Source: Micromonospora violae (GTDB lineage Bacteria; Actinomycetota; Actinomycetes; Mycobacteriales; Micromonosporaceae). From it: a DNA stretch of 64,000 nt. The translations under genes and the position numbers were made by a program. The notes below the pieces were generated by a model. The model searched no databases. It was given only the letters and a program-made list of their open reading frames with translations, and had not been told where the DNA came from. Positions 10,957 through 19,660 of this stretch are shown here, piece after piece. Position 1 is the first letter of the stretch. Every line of letters starts with the position of its first letter. The stretch is from NCBI RefSeq assembly GCF_004217135.1, contig NZ_SHKK01000001.1, positions 5,394,001 through 5,458,000 on the forward strand, read 5' to 3'.

Positions 10957-11919
10957 CTACTTCCGCAGCTTCGGGTCGAGGGCCTCACGCATCGCCTCAC
11001 CGAGCAGGGTGAACCCGAGCGCGGTGATGATGATCGCGACAGCCGGGTAGATCGCCAGCGACGGCCGGATGCCGAGGTACTGCTGCGCGTCGGCGAGCAT
11101 GACCCCCCACTCCGGTACGGCCGTGTCCGGGTTACCGAGGCCGAGGAAGGAGAGCGCCGCAGCCTCGATGATCGCGGTGGCCAGGGTCAGCGTGGCCTGC
11201 ACGATCACCGGGGCGAGCGAGTTCGGCACCACGTGGGTCAGCGCGATCTTCGACTTCTTCACGCCGAGCGAGGTCGCCGCCAGCACGTAGTCGCTGTTGG
11301 CCTGGGAGATCATCGAGCCGCGCAGCAGCCGGGCGAACACCGGCACCGACACCACGCCGACCGCGATCATCACCGTGGTCAGGCTGGCCCCGAGCAGGGC
11401 GGCGATGCTCACCGCCAGCAGCAGGCTCGGCATCGCCAGCAGCATGTCGATGAAGCGCATCAGGGTGGTGTCGATCCACCGTCCCCACCGGCCACCGAGG
11501 CCGGCCGCGGCACCGGAGACACCACCGATCAGCGCGCCGATGGCCAGACCGATCAGGGTGGAGACCACACCGACCAGCAGGGTCTGGCGGGCCCCCACGA
11601 TCATCCGGCTGAACTCGTCACGGCCCTGGTGGTCGTAACCGAACCAGTGATCGCCGTCGGGCCCGGGGATGACACCCGGCTTGATCAGCCCTTCCCGGAT
11701 GCCGATCGTGTCCGTCGGCGCGTACGGCACGAGAAACGGGCCGACGATCGCGACCAGCAAGAAGATCGCCAGGATGATCGCGCCGACGATCGCGGCCGGA
11801 TTACCGCGCAGCCGGCGGAACGCCTCCTGCCAGAGGCTGACGCCCCGCTCGTCGTCACGGGCGGCCAACTCGGAGAGCCGGTCGATCTTTTCGCGCTTCT
11901 TGCCCGGGCTGAGTGTCAT
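10957..11919 (-). CDS. Oligopeptide ABC transporter, permease (DppC-like)
   Basis: 320 residues from ATG 11919, overlapping the upstream permease by 4 nt (ATGA). A cytoplasmic N-terminal tail with a run of charged residues precedes the first membrane helix (AAIVGAIILAIFLLVAIVGP). The GDHWFGYDHQGRDEFSRMI segment and the EAALSFLGLGNPDTAVPEWG motif are signature segments of OppC/DppC proteins, the latter being the coupling loop (E-A-A-x-x-x-G) that touches the ATPase. Six membrane helices in total. Works as a heterodimer with the DppB-type protein. Confidence 0.93.
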   Translation of the reverse strand: MTLSPGKKREKIDRLSELAARDDERGVSLWQEAFRRLRGNPAAIVGAIILAIFLLVAIVGPFLVPYAPTDTIGIREGLIKPGVIPGPDGDHWFGYDHQGRDEFSRMIVGARQTLLVGVVSTLIGLAIGALIGGVSGAAAGLGGRWGRWIDTTLMRFIDMLLAMPSLLLAVSIAALLGASLTTVMIAVGVVSVPVFARLLRGSMISQANSDYVLAATSLGVKKSKIALTHVVPNSLAPVIVQATLTLATAIIEAAALSFLGLGNPDTAVPEWGVMLADAQQYLGIRPSLAIYPAVAIIITALGFTLLGEAMREALDPKLRK

Positions 11920-12920
11920 CGCACCCTCACCCTCGGGTCGATGAAGCTGTAGGAGAGGTCGACCAGCAGGTTCACCAGCACGTACACCACCGCGATGATC
12001 AGGATGAAGCCCATCAGCACCGGATAGTCGCGTTGGCCGATGGCCTCGGCGACGAACGCTCCGATGCCGCTGAAGGCGAAGACGGTCTCGGTCAGCACCG
12101 CGCCGGAGAGCAGGCCGCCGGCGAGCAGACCGATCGAGGTGGCCACCGGCAGCATCGCGTTGCGCAGGACGTGCCGGCGACGAACCGTCTGCTCGGTCAG
12201 GCCCTTCGCCTCGGCGGTGCGGACGAAGTCCTCGTTCAGCACCTCCAGCACGCTCGCCCGGGTGATCCGGACGATGATCGCCAGCGGGATGCTGGCCAGC
12301 GCGATGCTGGGCAGCACCAGATGCCAGAGGGCGTCGGCGGCGGCGTCCCACTCGCGGGTCATCAACCCGTCGAGGACGAAGAAGTTGGTCACCCGGGTCG
12401 CCCCGAGCGTCGGGTCCTGCCGACCGCTGGACGGGAACCAGTGCAGGTTCTCCGAGAAGATCGCTTTGAGCACGTAGCCCAGGAAGAAGACCGGGATGCA
12501 GATGCCGATCAGCGAGCCGCCCACGGACGCGTGGTCCAGGAAGCGGCCGCGACGACGGGCGGCCAGGTAGCCGAGCGGGATGCCGACGCCGATCGCGATG
12601 ATCATCGCGGTGATGGTCAGCTCGACGGTGCCGGGGAAGCGCTCGATGAACTCCGTGGTGACCGCCCGCTTCGTGGAGGTCGACGTGCCCAGGTCGAGCT
12701 TGATCATCCGCCGTACGAAACGGCCGTACTGCACCAGGATGGGCTCGTCGAGCCCCATGTTGTGACGGATGGCGGCACGCATCTCGGGCGTGCCGCGCTC
12801 GCCGAGGATGGCGGTCTCGGGGCCGCCGGGGAGCCGGCGGAGCCAGATGAAGAGCAGGAGGGAGAGCCCGAACAGCGTGGGTATCAGCTGAAGCAGGCGC
12901 CTGACGATGAACCGGAACAC
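11916..12920 (-). CDS. Oligopeptide ABC transporter, permease (DppB-like)
   Basis: 334 residues starting MFRFIVRRLLQLIPTLFGLS, the characteristic N-terminus of OppB/DppB permeases (R-R-L-L-x-L-I-P-T-L). Six membrane helices; the EAA coupling loop region reads RTAEAKGLTEQTVRRRHVLR. The substrate-binding-protein gene lies 85 nt upstream and a GC-rich hairpin stands in that gap, which can lower permease expression relative to the binding protein. The ATG of the DppC-type gene overlaps its stop. Confidence 0.93.
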   Translation of the reverse strand: MFRFIVRRLLQLIPTLFGLSLLLFIWLRRLPGGPETAILGERGTPEMRAAIRHNMGLDEPILVQYGRFVRRMIKLDLGTSTSTKRAVTTEFIERFPGTVELTITAMIIAIGVGIPLGYLAARRRGRFLDHASVGGSLIGICIPVFFLGYVLKAIFSENLHWFPSSGRQDPTLGATRVTNFFVLDGLMTREWDAAADALWHLVLPSIALASIPLAIIVRITRASVLEVLNEDFVRTAEAKGLTEQTVRRRHVLRNAMLPVATSIGLLAGGLLSGAVLTETVFAFSGIGAFVAEAIGQRDYPVLMGFILIIAVVYVLVNLLVDLSYSFIDPRVRVR

Positions 12921-12951
12921 GGCGGCCTCGAAGGGGTGCGGAGGGTTGCGG

Positions 12952-12976
12952 GCGGGCGCTGTGCGACAGCGCCCGC
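12952..12976 (-). terminator. Intercistronic hairpin after the substrate-binding gene
   Basis: gcgggcgctgt (12952-12962) pairs perfectly with acagcgcccgc (12966-12976) around a 3-nt loop, in the gap between the binding-protein gene (ends 13006) and the DppB-type permease (starts 12920). There is no T-run, so it is more likely a partial terminator or an mRNA-stabilising stem that leaves the binding protein in excess over the membrane parts, as usual for ABC importers. Confidence 0.55.
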
Positions 12977-13005
12977 CCGCGTTCCTTGCTGCGTCAGATC
13001 AGGAC

Positions 13006-14667
13006 TTACTTGAACTCGGCGGTGGAGAACCGCTCGTCGGTGAGCGGGCTCGCCTTGACGCCGGTCACGTCCTTGCCGAACACGATCGCCGGCGGCGAGT
13101 GCGAGATCGGCACACCGGGCAGGAAGTCCATCACGGACTTGTTCAGGGCCTTGTACTTCTCGGTCCGGGCCGCGATGTCGGCGGTGGTGTCCGCGTCCTT
13201 GAACTGGTCGAACAGGGCCTTGTTGTTGAAGCCCCACTCGTCCTTCGGCCGGTCGAAGAAGGTGCCGATGAAGTTGTAGGCGTCGCCGTAGTCACCGGTC
13301 CAGCCCAGGAAGTGGATGTCGTGCTTGCTACCCGAGGTGGTGGCGTTCAGGTAGTCCGGGCTCCACTTCAGCGGGATCGCCTCGACGGTGATGCCAACGG
13401 CCTTCAGGTCCGCCGAGAGCAGCTCGAAGATGTCCTTCGGGTTCGGCATGTACGGCCGGGTGACCTCGGTCGGGTAGTGGAACTTCAGCGTCAGGTTCGA
13501 CGCACCGGCCTCGGCCAGCAGCGCCTTCGCCTTGGCCGGGTCGTAGGTGTACTTCGTGACGTCACCGTTCCAGCCCTCGACGGTGTCCGGCATGAAGTTG
13601 TCGGCGACCTTGGCGCCCGGCGGCAGCTTGGAGGTGACCAGCTGCTGACGGTTGAGCGCGTACGCGATGGCCTGCCGGACCCGGATGTCGGCGAGCTTCG
13701 GGTTGCCCTTCTGGTTGATCGCCAGGTAGAGCACGTTGAACGCCGGGCGGGTGAGCATGTTGAAGCCCTCGGCCTTCAGCGGCTCGACGTCCGCCGGGCC
13801 GACCAGGTCGTAGCCCTGGATGTCACCGGAGCGCAGCGCCTGCTTGCGGGCGTTCTCGTCCGAGATCGTCTTGAAGATGAGGGTCTTCAGCTTGGCCTTG
13901 GGGCCCGAGTAGTCCTCGTTGCGCTCCAGGGTCAGCGTCTTGTTCGCGACGTCCCAGGCCTTGAACTTGAACGGGCCGGTGCCGGTCGGGTGCTCCGTCG
14001 CGTACGCCGGGTACTTGATGTCCTCGGCGGTGCCCGCGACGTTGCTGGCGTCGAACTCCTGCAGCGCCTTCGGGCTGTGGATGGAGAACGAGGGGAGCAT
14101 CAGCGCGGCCGGGATCTTGCTGGAGACCCGGGAGAACGCCAGGTCCACAGTGGTCGCGTCCTTGGCGGTGCATGACTTGAAGAGGCTCGGCGGCAGGTCC
14201 GCGTTCTCGTTGTTGGCGAAGCCGCCCATGACGTCCTGCCAGTACGCGGTCACGTCCGGGCTCTGCATGAGGCCCTTGGCGTTGTACCAGCGGTTGAAGT
14301 TGACGCAGACGGCCTCGGCGTTGAAGTCGGTGCCGTCGTGGAACTTCACGCCCGAGCGGAGCTTGAAGGTCCAGGTGGTGCCGGCGGCGTCCGGGGTCCA
14401 GGACTCGGCCAGGCCGGGGGTGACCTTCGTGCCACCCTCCTCCGGTCGGACCAGGGTCTCGAAGACCTGACGCGCCACGCGCAGCGACTCACCGTCGCTG
14501 GCGAAGCTCGGGTCGAGCACCTTCGGGTCTCCGGCGACGCCGAAGACGAGGGTGTCCTTCTTGCTACCACCGGATTTGTCGTCGCGGTTGCTTTCGGCGC
14601 AGCCTGCTACCGCGAGGGCCGCGACCGCGACGGCCGCGATCGCGACCTTCGGCCTGGGTGCACGCAT
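13006..14667 (-). CDS. Oligopeptide ABC transporter, substrate-binding lipoprotein (DppA/OppA-like)
   Basis: 553 residues. A signal peptide with lipobox AVAGC lipidates Cys23, anchoring the protein outside the membrane. The family 5 solute-binding signature is seen in GLAESWTPDAAGTTWTFKLR and GVKFHDGTDFNAEAVCVNFN; the rest keeps family length. It captures peptides, or possibly nickel or glycosides, which share this fold; the ATPase partners favour peptides. It is the first gene of the operon and the likely promoter is in the 313-nt region upstream. Confidence 0.93.
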   Translation of the reverse strand: MRAPRPKVAIAAVAVAALAVAGCAESNRDDKSGGSKKDTLVFGVAGDPKVLDPSFASDGESLRVARQVFETLVRPEEGGTKVTPGLAESWTPDAAGTTWTFKLRSGVKFHDGTDFNAEAVCVNFNRWYNAKGLMQSPDVTAYWQDVMGGFANNENADLPPSLFKSCTAKDATTVDLAFSRVSSKIPAALMLPSFSIHSPKALQEFDASNVAGTAEDIKYPAYATEHPTGTGPFKFKAWDVANKTLTLERNEDYSGPKAKLKTLIFKTISDENARKQALRSGDIQGYDLVGPADVEPLKAEGFNMLTRPAFNVLYLAINQKGNPKLADIRVRQAIAYALNRQQLVTSKLPPGAKVADNFMPDTVEGWNGDVTKYTYDPAKAKALLAEAGASNLTLKFHYPTEVTRPYMPNPKDIFELLSADLKAVGITVEAIPLKWSPDYLNATTSGSKHDIHFLGWTGDYGDAYNFIGTFFDRPKDEWGFNNKALFDQFKDADTTADIAARTEKYKALNKSVMDFLPGVPISHSPPAIVFGKDVTGVKASPLTDERFSTAEFK

Positions 14668-14980
14668 GTGTGCTTCACCTCGTCCTTGGGGGTACGGACA
14701 ACGTGGTGACAGGGGTCACCGATGGCGGTGACCATAGCTCTCGTTGCGTCCACCCGGAAACCGTCAGGTGGACGGTTGGTATCGGATCGTGCCTCAACCG
14801 CCGCTTGACATTCGATTCGTAGGTAAACAGCGTCGAAAACCGATCAATCTGCGTCCACGATGCCAAACTGTTACGTCGAACAGCCCCGATGAGGGCACAG
14901 GTGTCAGATCACTTCCGGGCCGGGACGCAGCGGTGGCCGGCACCCACAGGGGTGCCGACCACCGGACGCACATCAGGGGA
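14668..14980. other. Intergenic region upstream of the peptide importer, with an inverted repeat
   Basis: 313 nt between the binding-protein gene and recR, both on the minus strand, so it holds the importer promoter and the end of the recR transcript. It contains an inverted repeat, cgtccacc (14747-14754) and ggtggacg (14767-14774), spaced by 12 nt and about 80-105 nt before the start of the binding-protein gene; this could be an operator or the recR terminator. A nearby gtgac/gtcac pair (14706-14718) is a second small palindrome. The part 14800-14870 is unusually AT-rich for this genome. No ORF with coding character was seen. Confidence 0.5.
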
Positions 14981-15574
14981 TCAGACCGCGCGACGCCCCT
15001 CGAAGGCCCGACCGAGGGTGATCTCGTCGGCGTACTCCAGGTCGCCACCGACCGGCAGCCCGCTGGCCAACCGGGTCACCGCGATGCCCATCGGCTTCAC
15101 CATCAACGCCAGGTAGGTGGCGGTCGCCTCGCCCTCGGTGTTCGGATCCGTGGCCAGGATCAACTCCCGCACCCCACCGCCACCGAGTCGAACCATCAGC
15201 TCCCGGATGCGGAGATTGTCCGGACCGATCCCCTCCAACGGATTGATCGCGCCGCCCAGCACGTGGTAGCGACCGCGGAACTCACCCGTCCGCTCGATGG
15301 CCACCACGTCCTTGGGCTCCTCCACCACACACAGCACCTCGTCGGTGCGGCGCGGGTCGCGGCAGATCCGGCACTGCTCGGACTCGGCCACGTTGTAGCA
15401 GGTCGTGCAGAACCGCACCAGCTCCTTGACCTTGCGCAGCGCGCCGGCCAGCCGGTTGACGTCGGCCGGATCCGCCGAGAGGACGTAAAACGCGATCCGC
15501 TGAGCGCTCTTCGGGCCCACGCCCGGCAACCGACCCAGCTCGTCGATCAGATCCTGGATGGCACCTTCGTACAT
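14981..15574 (-). CDS. recR: Recombination mediator protein RecR
   Basis: 197 residues, full family length. The order of parts is complete: helix-hairpin-helix ([20 protein letters not shown], residues 13-32), a C4 zinc finger (C56, C59, C68, C71), a Toprim domain ([15 protein letters not shown] and [15 protein letters not shown]) and the C-terminal Walker B-like strand ([12 protein letters not shown] region). RecR with RecF and RecO loads RecA on gapped DNA. It follows ybaB by 8 nt; dnaX-ybaB-recR is a widely conserved order. Confidence 0.97.
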   Translation of the reverse strand: MYEGAIQDLIDELGRLPGVGPKSAQRIAFYVLSADPADVNRLAGALRKVKELVRFCTTCYNVAESEQCRICRDPRRTDEVLCVVEEPKDVVAIERTGEFRGRYHVLGGAINPLEGIGPDNLRIRELMVRLGGGGVRELILATDPNTEGEATATYLALMVKPMGIAVTRLASGLPVGGDLEYADEITLGRAFEGRRAV

Positions 15575-15582
15575 CTGCCGGC

Positions 15583-15915
15583 TCAGAAACCGGGCAGGCC
15601 GAGGCCGCCCATGCCGCCGGCGACCGGGCCCATCTTGCGCTCGGTCAGCTCCCGGGCCGCCTCGGCGGCATTGTGCACGGCCGCGACGACCAGATCCTCC
15701 ATCGTCTCCACGTCCTCCGGGTCGACGGCCTTCGGGTCGATCTTGATGGCCTTCAGCTCACCGGCACCGGAGACGGTCGCGGTGACCAGCCCACCACCGG
15801 CGGTGCCGGTCAGCTCGGCCTCGGCCAGCTCGGCCTGGGCGGCGGCGATCTGCTGCTGCATCTTCTGCGCCTGCTTCAGCATCTGCTGCATGTTCGGCTG
15901 TCCACCTGGGCGCAC
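15583..15915 (-). CDS. YbaB/EbfC nucleoid-associated protein
   Basis: 110 residues beginning [20 protein letters not shown], with long charged helices at both ends and the central strand-rich part ([20 protein letters not shown]), the invariant layout of the EbfC family of dimeric DNA-binding proteins. It lies between dnaX and recR, the standard location. A second, distant YbaB-like protein exists in this window at 23261-23698 in a type VII secretion context, and the two should not be confused. Confidence 0.95.
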   Translation of the reverse strand: MRPGGQPNMQQMLKQAQKMQQQIAAAQAELAEAELTGTAGGGLVTATVSGAGELKAIKIDPKAVDPEDVETMEDLVVAAVHNAAEAARELTERKMGPVAGGMGGLGLPGF

Positions 15916-16036
15916 GGGATGGCTCCTTCTCGCACTCGTCTGCTCGACCGCCGCTCAGCCTATCCGCTGGGACCGACCTTGCCCCGCCCGGTGCGTACGC
16001 CCACGCCGAGCCTCCCGGGTACGGCCCCCGCCCGCA

Positions 16037-16109
16037 TCGATCATGGAGTTCTGGTGCCGGAATAGATCGGCAACGGGCGGTTTGTCACCCACCACAACTC
16101 CATGATCGA
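16037..16109. repeat. Imperfect inverted repeat between dnaX and ybaB
   Basis: Two 20-nt arms, 16037-16056 and 16090-16109, are reverse complements apart from one mismatch; the shared core is gatcatggagtt / aactccatgatc. The loop is 33 nt. It begins 12 nt downstream of the dnaX stop. The size, the perfect-looking core and the position just after a gene resemble a dispersed intergenic repeat of the REP/MITE kind rather than a terminator (no T-run). Confidence 0.7.
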
Positions 16110-16120
16110 CGGTGCGGGGG

Positions 16121-19075
16121 TCAGCGGGCGTCGATCTCGTTGATCTTCTCGGCGCCGAACGTCTCCCGGAGCAGCCGTACCGCCTGCTCCTCGCTCGACT
16201 CCCGCGCCGTCTTTTCGTCGATGACCTCGTCCAACGGCTCGTCGCCCGGGTCGAACCCCTCGTAGGCCGGAGCCGCCGGTGCCGCGCCGCCCGGCCGACC
16301 GCCGGCCCGCGCCGGGCCGTCGAAGTCCGGGTCGTAGGGCGGCTCGCCGGCCCACTCGGCGTCCGCGATGGGCCGGGCCGCCGCTCCGGTACGCGTACCG
16401 CGCCCCGCCGCCGCCGCGCGAGCCGCGGCGATGGCGCTGCTCACCGGGGCACCACCGGCTGTCGCCGGCTGCCGCGCCGCCGGTGTCGGGTTACCCCGCC
16501 CGCCCGGCTTGCCGCCACCGGCCGCCGCCCCGGAACCACCCGAACCGCCCGGTCCGCTGCCGTTCGCGCCGATCCCGTTCGTGGCGTCGCCGTTGGTGCC
16601 GATCCCGGTCGCGGGGCTGCCGGTCGACGCCGGCGCGGAGTGGGAGCCGCCAGGGCTCGACTCGTTCCCGGCCGACGCGCCGCCGGGTCGGGCGGCCTCC
16701 GGCCAGTCCTCGTCATCCGTCGCCGGGGCGGCCGGGGCACCACCGCCGGGGCGGGCCGCCTCCGGCCAGTCGTCCTCGTCGTCCGCAGCCGGGGCGGACG
16801 GCGTTGCGCCCTGCCGACCAGCACCGTGACCGCCGGAACCCGCGCCGACCCCGTCGCGCGACGCCGGGCCGGCGGCTCCGGTCGGGTCCGCCGCGCTCGC
16901 CGGCCCAGCGGAGGCGTTCGAGCCAGGCGCGGCGTTCGAGGTCGCGGCGTTCGAGGTCGGGGCGCTCGGGTTCGTGGCGTTCCAGCCGGCGGCGTTCCGG
17001 CCGGCGGCGTCCGAGTTCGCGGCGTTCGGGCCGGCGGCGTTCGGGCCGGCGGCGTTCGGGCCGGCGGCGTTCGGGCCGGCGGCGTTCGGGCCGGCGGCGT
17101 TCGAGGTCGCGGTGGGGGGCGGCGTGCTCGGCGGGCCGGCGGCGACGGGCGGGGGCGTGGCGTTCGTCGCGGCGGGCGGCACGGCGGGCCGGGCCGGTGC
17201 GGCGGGTTGCGCGCGCGGGGGGCCGGGCAGGGACGCGCCACCGCGCTCGCCGGCCACCTCGCACCGGATCTGCCAGCGCCCGCCCAACTCCTCGTAGAGC
17301 GCGTCGGTGAGCACCGCCGCGTGGTCGGCCATCATCTTGGCCAGCACGGTGGACTTCACCGTCAGCACCAGCATGTCGCCGTCGAGTTCGCGGACCACCG
17401 CGTCCCGCATCAGGGCCGCGATCCGCTTGTTGGTCCGGTTGACCTTGCCGACCACGTCGGGCCAGACGCGGCGGACCGCGACCGCGTCCAGCGCGGCGGC
17501 CGGCGCTCCCGGTCGGGGCGGCGCGGGCGTGGCCGGGTCGGGAAGCACCGCCGACGGTGGCACCACGCGACGCGGGGCCGCCCCGGCGGGCGAGACGGAC
17601 GCCTGGTCAGCGGGGGCCGACCCGGTCGACGCGCTGGGGGACGCCGGGATCGGCGAGTCGTACGAGGCCGGTGCACCGGAGGTCGGAGCCTGCGAGGCAA
17701 GCGCCCCGGTGACCGGAGCGGCCGGGGCGGAAGCACCCGAGGCCGCGGCGCTTCGAGTCGGGGACGCTGCCGGGTCGACCGCCCACGGCGGTGCGGAGGT
17801 CGGGGCGTTCGCCGGGGTGGCGGCAGCCGGGACCGGGGTGGCTGGCTGTGGGCGTACCCCTGGGTTGGTGGCCGGCGCGGAGCCGGCGGCGGCCGACGGC
17901 GCGTCGGTGCCGCCGAGGGTGAGCCGACGTTCCATCCGCTCAAGGCGCTGGAGCAGGCCTCCGGCGGAGTCGTCCACGCCGGGCAGCAGCATCCGGGCGC
18001 AGATCAGCTCCAGCAGCAGGCGGGGGGCGGTGGTGCCACGCATCTCCACCAGGCCGTCGTGCACGATGTCGGCGCAGCGGGAGAGCGTGGCCGGACCGAG
18101 TTGCGAGGCCTGGGCGGCCATCCGCTCGATCTGGTCGGCAGGGCCGTCGATCAGACCCTTCGCGGCGGCGTCCGGCACCTGCTGGAGCACGATCAGGTCG
18201 CGCAGCCGCTCCAGCAGGTCGGCGGCGAACCGGCGGGGGTCGTGCCCGGCCTCGGCGACCCGGTCGACGGTGGCGTACGCGGCGGCACCGTCCCCGGCGG
18301 CCAACGCGTCGCACATCTCGTCGATCAACGCGGCGTCGGTGACCCCGAGCAGGGAGGCGGCCCGTGCGTAGCTGACGCCCTCCGGACCGGCCCCGGCGAT
18401 GAGCTGGTCGAGCACGGAGAGGCTGTCCCGCATGCTGCCGCCACCGGCGCGGACCACCAGCGGGAAGACCGCCGGTTCGACGGCGACGCCCTCGGCCTGG
18501 GTGAGCTGCTCCAGGTACGGGCGGACCACCTTCGGCGGGATCAGCCGGAACGGGTAGTGGTGGGTGCGCGACCGGATCGTGCCGAGGACCTTCTCCGGCT
18601 CGGTGGTGGCGAAGATGAACTTGACGTACTCCGGGGGCTCCTCGACCAGCTTGAGCAGGGCGTTGAAGCCCTGGGTCGAGACCATGTGCGCCTCGTCGAT
18701 GACGTAGATCTTGAAGCGGCTGCTGGCCGGCGCGAAGAAGGCGCGCTCGCGCAGCTCGCGGGCGTCGTCGACACCGCCGTGGCTGGCCGCGTCGATCTCG
18801 ATCACGTCGATCGAGCCGGCACCGTCGACGGCCAGCGAGCGGCAGGAGTCACACTTGCCGCACGGCTCGGGAGTGGGGCCCTGCTCACAGTTGAGCGAGC
18901 GGGCCATGATCCGGGCGCTGGTGGTCTTGCCACAGCCGCGCGGGCCGGAGAAGAGGTAGGCGTGGTTGAGTCGTCCGCTGCGCAGCGCCTGCGACAACGG
19001 CTCGGTCACGTGCTCCTGACCGATGACCTCAGCGAAGGTACGCGGCCGGTACTTGCGGTAGAGCGCCAGCGTCAC
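16121..19075 (-). CDS. dnaX: DNA polymerase III subunit gamma/tau
   Basis: 984 residues from GTG 19075, which follows gaggaggcggg; the open frame extends 20 codons more but without a ribosome site. The clamp-loader ATPase is complete: Walker A GPRGCGKT (44-51), zinc cysteines C63, C72, C75, C78, DEAH box at 127-130 and a sensor region. Domain III (FMRDSLSVLDQL region) follows to about residue 370. Residues from about 390 to 910 are an unusually long Ala/Pro/Gly-rich linker, interrupted near 500-620 by a folded tau-like segment (VWPDVVGKVNRTNKRIAALM). The linker contains five perfect AAGPN repeats. The acidic C-terminus (FDPGDEPLDEVIDEKTARES) should be the polymerase-binding end. Low-complexity expansion makes this nearly twice the usual bacterial length. 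Confidence 0.96.
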   Translation of the reverse strand: MTLALYRKYRPRTFAEVIGQEHVTEPLSQALRSGRLNHAYLFSGPRGCGKTTSARIMARSLNCEQGPTPEPCGKCDSCRSLAVDGAGSIDVIEIDAASHGGVDDARELRERAFFAPASSRFKIYVIDEAHMVSTQGFNALLKLVEEPPEYVKFIFATTEPEKVLGTIRSRTHHYPFRLIPPKVVRPYLEQLTQAEGVAVEPAVFPLVVRAGGGSMRDSLSVLDQLIAGAGPEGVSYARAASLLGVTDAALIDEMCDALAAGDGAAAYATVDRVAEAGHDPRRFAADLLERLRDLIVLQQVPDAAAKGLIDGPADQIERMAAQASQLGPATLSRCADIVHDGLVEMRGTTAPRLLLELICARMLLPGVDDSAGGLLQRLERMERRLTLGGTDAPSAAAGSAPATNPGVRPQPATPVPAAATPANAPTSAPPWAVDPAASPTRSAAASGASAPAAPVTGALASQAPTSGAPASYDSPIPASPSASTGSAPADQASVSPAGAAPRRVVPPSAVLPDPATPAPPRPGAPAAALDAVAVRRVWPDVVGKVNRTNKRIAALMRDAVVRELDGDMLVLTVKSTVLAKMMADHAAVLTDALYEELGGRWQIRCEVAGERGGASLPGPPRAQPAAPARPAVPPAATNATPPPVAAGPPSTPPPTATSNAAGPNAAGPNAAGPNAAGPNAAGPNAANSDAAGRNAAGWNATNPSAPTSNAATSNAAPGSNASAGPASAADPTGAAGPASRDGVGAGSGGHGAGRQGATPSAPAADDEDDWPEAARPGGGAPAAPATDDEDWPEAARPGGASAGNESSPGGSHSAPASTGSPATGIGTNGDATNGIGANGSGPGGSGGSGAAAGGGKPGGRGNPTPAARQPATAGGAPVSSAIAAARAAAAGRGTRTGAAARPIADAEWAGEPPYDPDFDGPARAGGRPGGAAPAAPAYEGFDPGDEPLDEVIDEKTARESSEEQAVRLLRETFGAEKINEIDAR
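17021..17095. repeat. 15-nt tandem repeat inside dnaX
   Basis: Five perfect copies of ggcgttcgggccggc, back to back, with two or three degenerate copies on each side (about 16930-17110). On the coding strand they encode AAGPN, five times. The unit is a multiple of three, so copy changes keep the reading frame. A typical slipped-strand tract. Confidence 0.9.
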
Positions 19076-19257
19076 TCGTCCCGCCTCCTCTCGACCGAGC
19101 CATTCTGCGCCGGTCGGGCGCGGGTGACCACCCACCCCGCCGGGGCGCCTGGACCCGCGGGCTTGATCGACTCGGGTTCCTGGAAACCGCGGTGTCCGCG
19201 TGACCGGGACACCGCGACATCACGGATGCCGAGTGGATCAACCGGCCCACAGACAAA

Positions 19258-19346
19258 AAGGCCTCCCGTGCACCCGGCAGAGCTCGCTTATCCTTGCTGC
19301 CTTCCGGCCCTGGGGAGGTTCACGAGATACCGCCGCACGGGAGGTG
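19258..19346 (-). ncRNA. ffs: Signal recognition particle RNA (small bacterial type)
   Basis: On the minus strand the sequence contains the conserved apical loop core ccggaaggcagcaagg, flanked by an almost continuous hairpin whose ends pair (cctcccgtgc at 19262-19271 with gcacgggagg at 19335-19344). About 89 nt, the size of the 4.5S-type RNA with no Alu domain. A T-run, five T on the minus strand, at 19255-19259 ends the transcript. With Ffh it targets membrane proteins to the translocon. It sits just upstream of dnaX on the same strand. Confidence 0.95.
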
Positions 19347-19428
19347 ACGCCCAGCCTACCCGACCGCCCGTCGATCTTCAGGGGGTGGTGGGGTGGCCCG
19401 GCCGAGCGGGGCCTGTATCCTGGCTCGC

Positions 19429-19516
19429 GGAGGATTCGCCTAGAGGCCTAGGGCGCACGCTTGGAAAGCGTGTTGGGTTAACACCCTCACGAGTTCGAAT
19501 CTCGTATCCTCCGCCA
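19429..19516 (+). tRNA. tRNA-Ser (GGA)
   Basis: Class II tRNA with a long variable arm. The acceptor stem ggaggat (19429-19435) pairs with atcctcc (19506-19512), followed by discriminator g and an encoded cca (19514-19516). The anticodon stem-loop reads cgctt-gga-aagcg, giving anticodon GGA for TCC/TCT serine codons. The T arm contains gttcgaatc. Confidence 0.96.
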
Positions 19517-19539
19517 CTGCCCGCACCGGGCAAGACGTC

Positions 19540-19571
19540 GTAGGGCCCCCTCGTTCGCGAGGGGGCCCTAC
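19540..19571 (+). terminator. Rho-independent terminator after tRNA-Ser
   Basis: A perfect 14-bp stem (19540-19553 with 19558-19571) closes a ttcg tetraloop, followed by agcttttcc. It starts 24 nt after the tRNA end. Confidence 0.93.
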
Positions 19572-19660
19572 AGCTTTTCCGAGCCCGGCCCGGCCGCGTG
19601 GAGCGCGGCACGACAGGCACGCAGGAACTGGCCCAGCTCGTTGTCGTCACTGTCTGCGCT
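19568..19660 (-). pseudogene. Remnant of an XRE/MmyB-like regulator N-terminus
   Basis: A minus-strand frame reads SDDNELGQFLRACRAALHAA then PGSEKL and stops at TAG (19568-19570), which falls inside the tRNA terminator hairpin. The segment DNELGQFLRACRAAL closely resembles the first helix of actinobacterial helix-turn-helix proteins of the MmyB type, which normally continue for another 250 residues. Here the helix-turn-helix itself is missing. In intact loci of this kind the regulator diverges from an oxidoreductase gene, exactly the arrangement here, with the oxidoreductase at 19837. I read this as a decayed or deleted regulator whose 5' end survives; a chance match cannot be excluded. Confidence 0.4.

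Noticed and set aside
17021..17095. Regular repeats that could be mistaken for a CRISPR array
   Set aside because: Units are contiguous, 15 nt, without spacers, and in frame within dnaX.
16112..19543. A 1143-codon plus-strand frame opposite dnaX
   Set aside because: Gly/Arg-rich translation without domains, covers SRP RNA and tRNA; dnaX on the other strand is certain.
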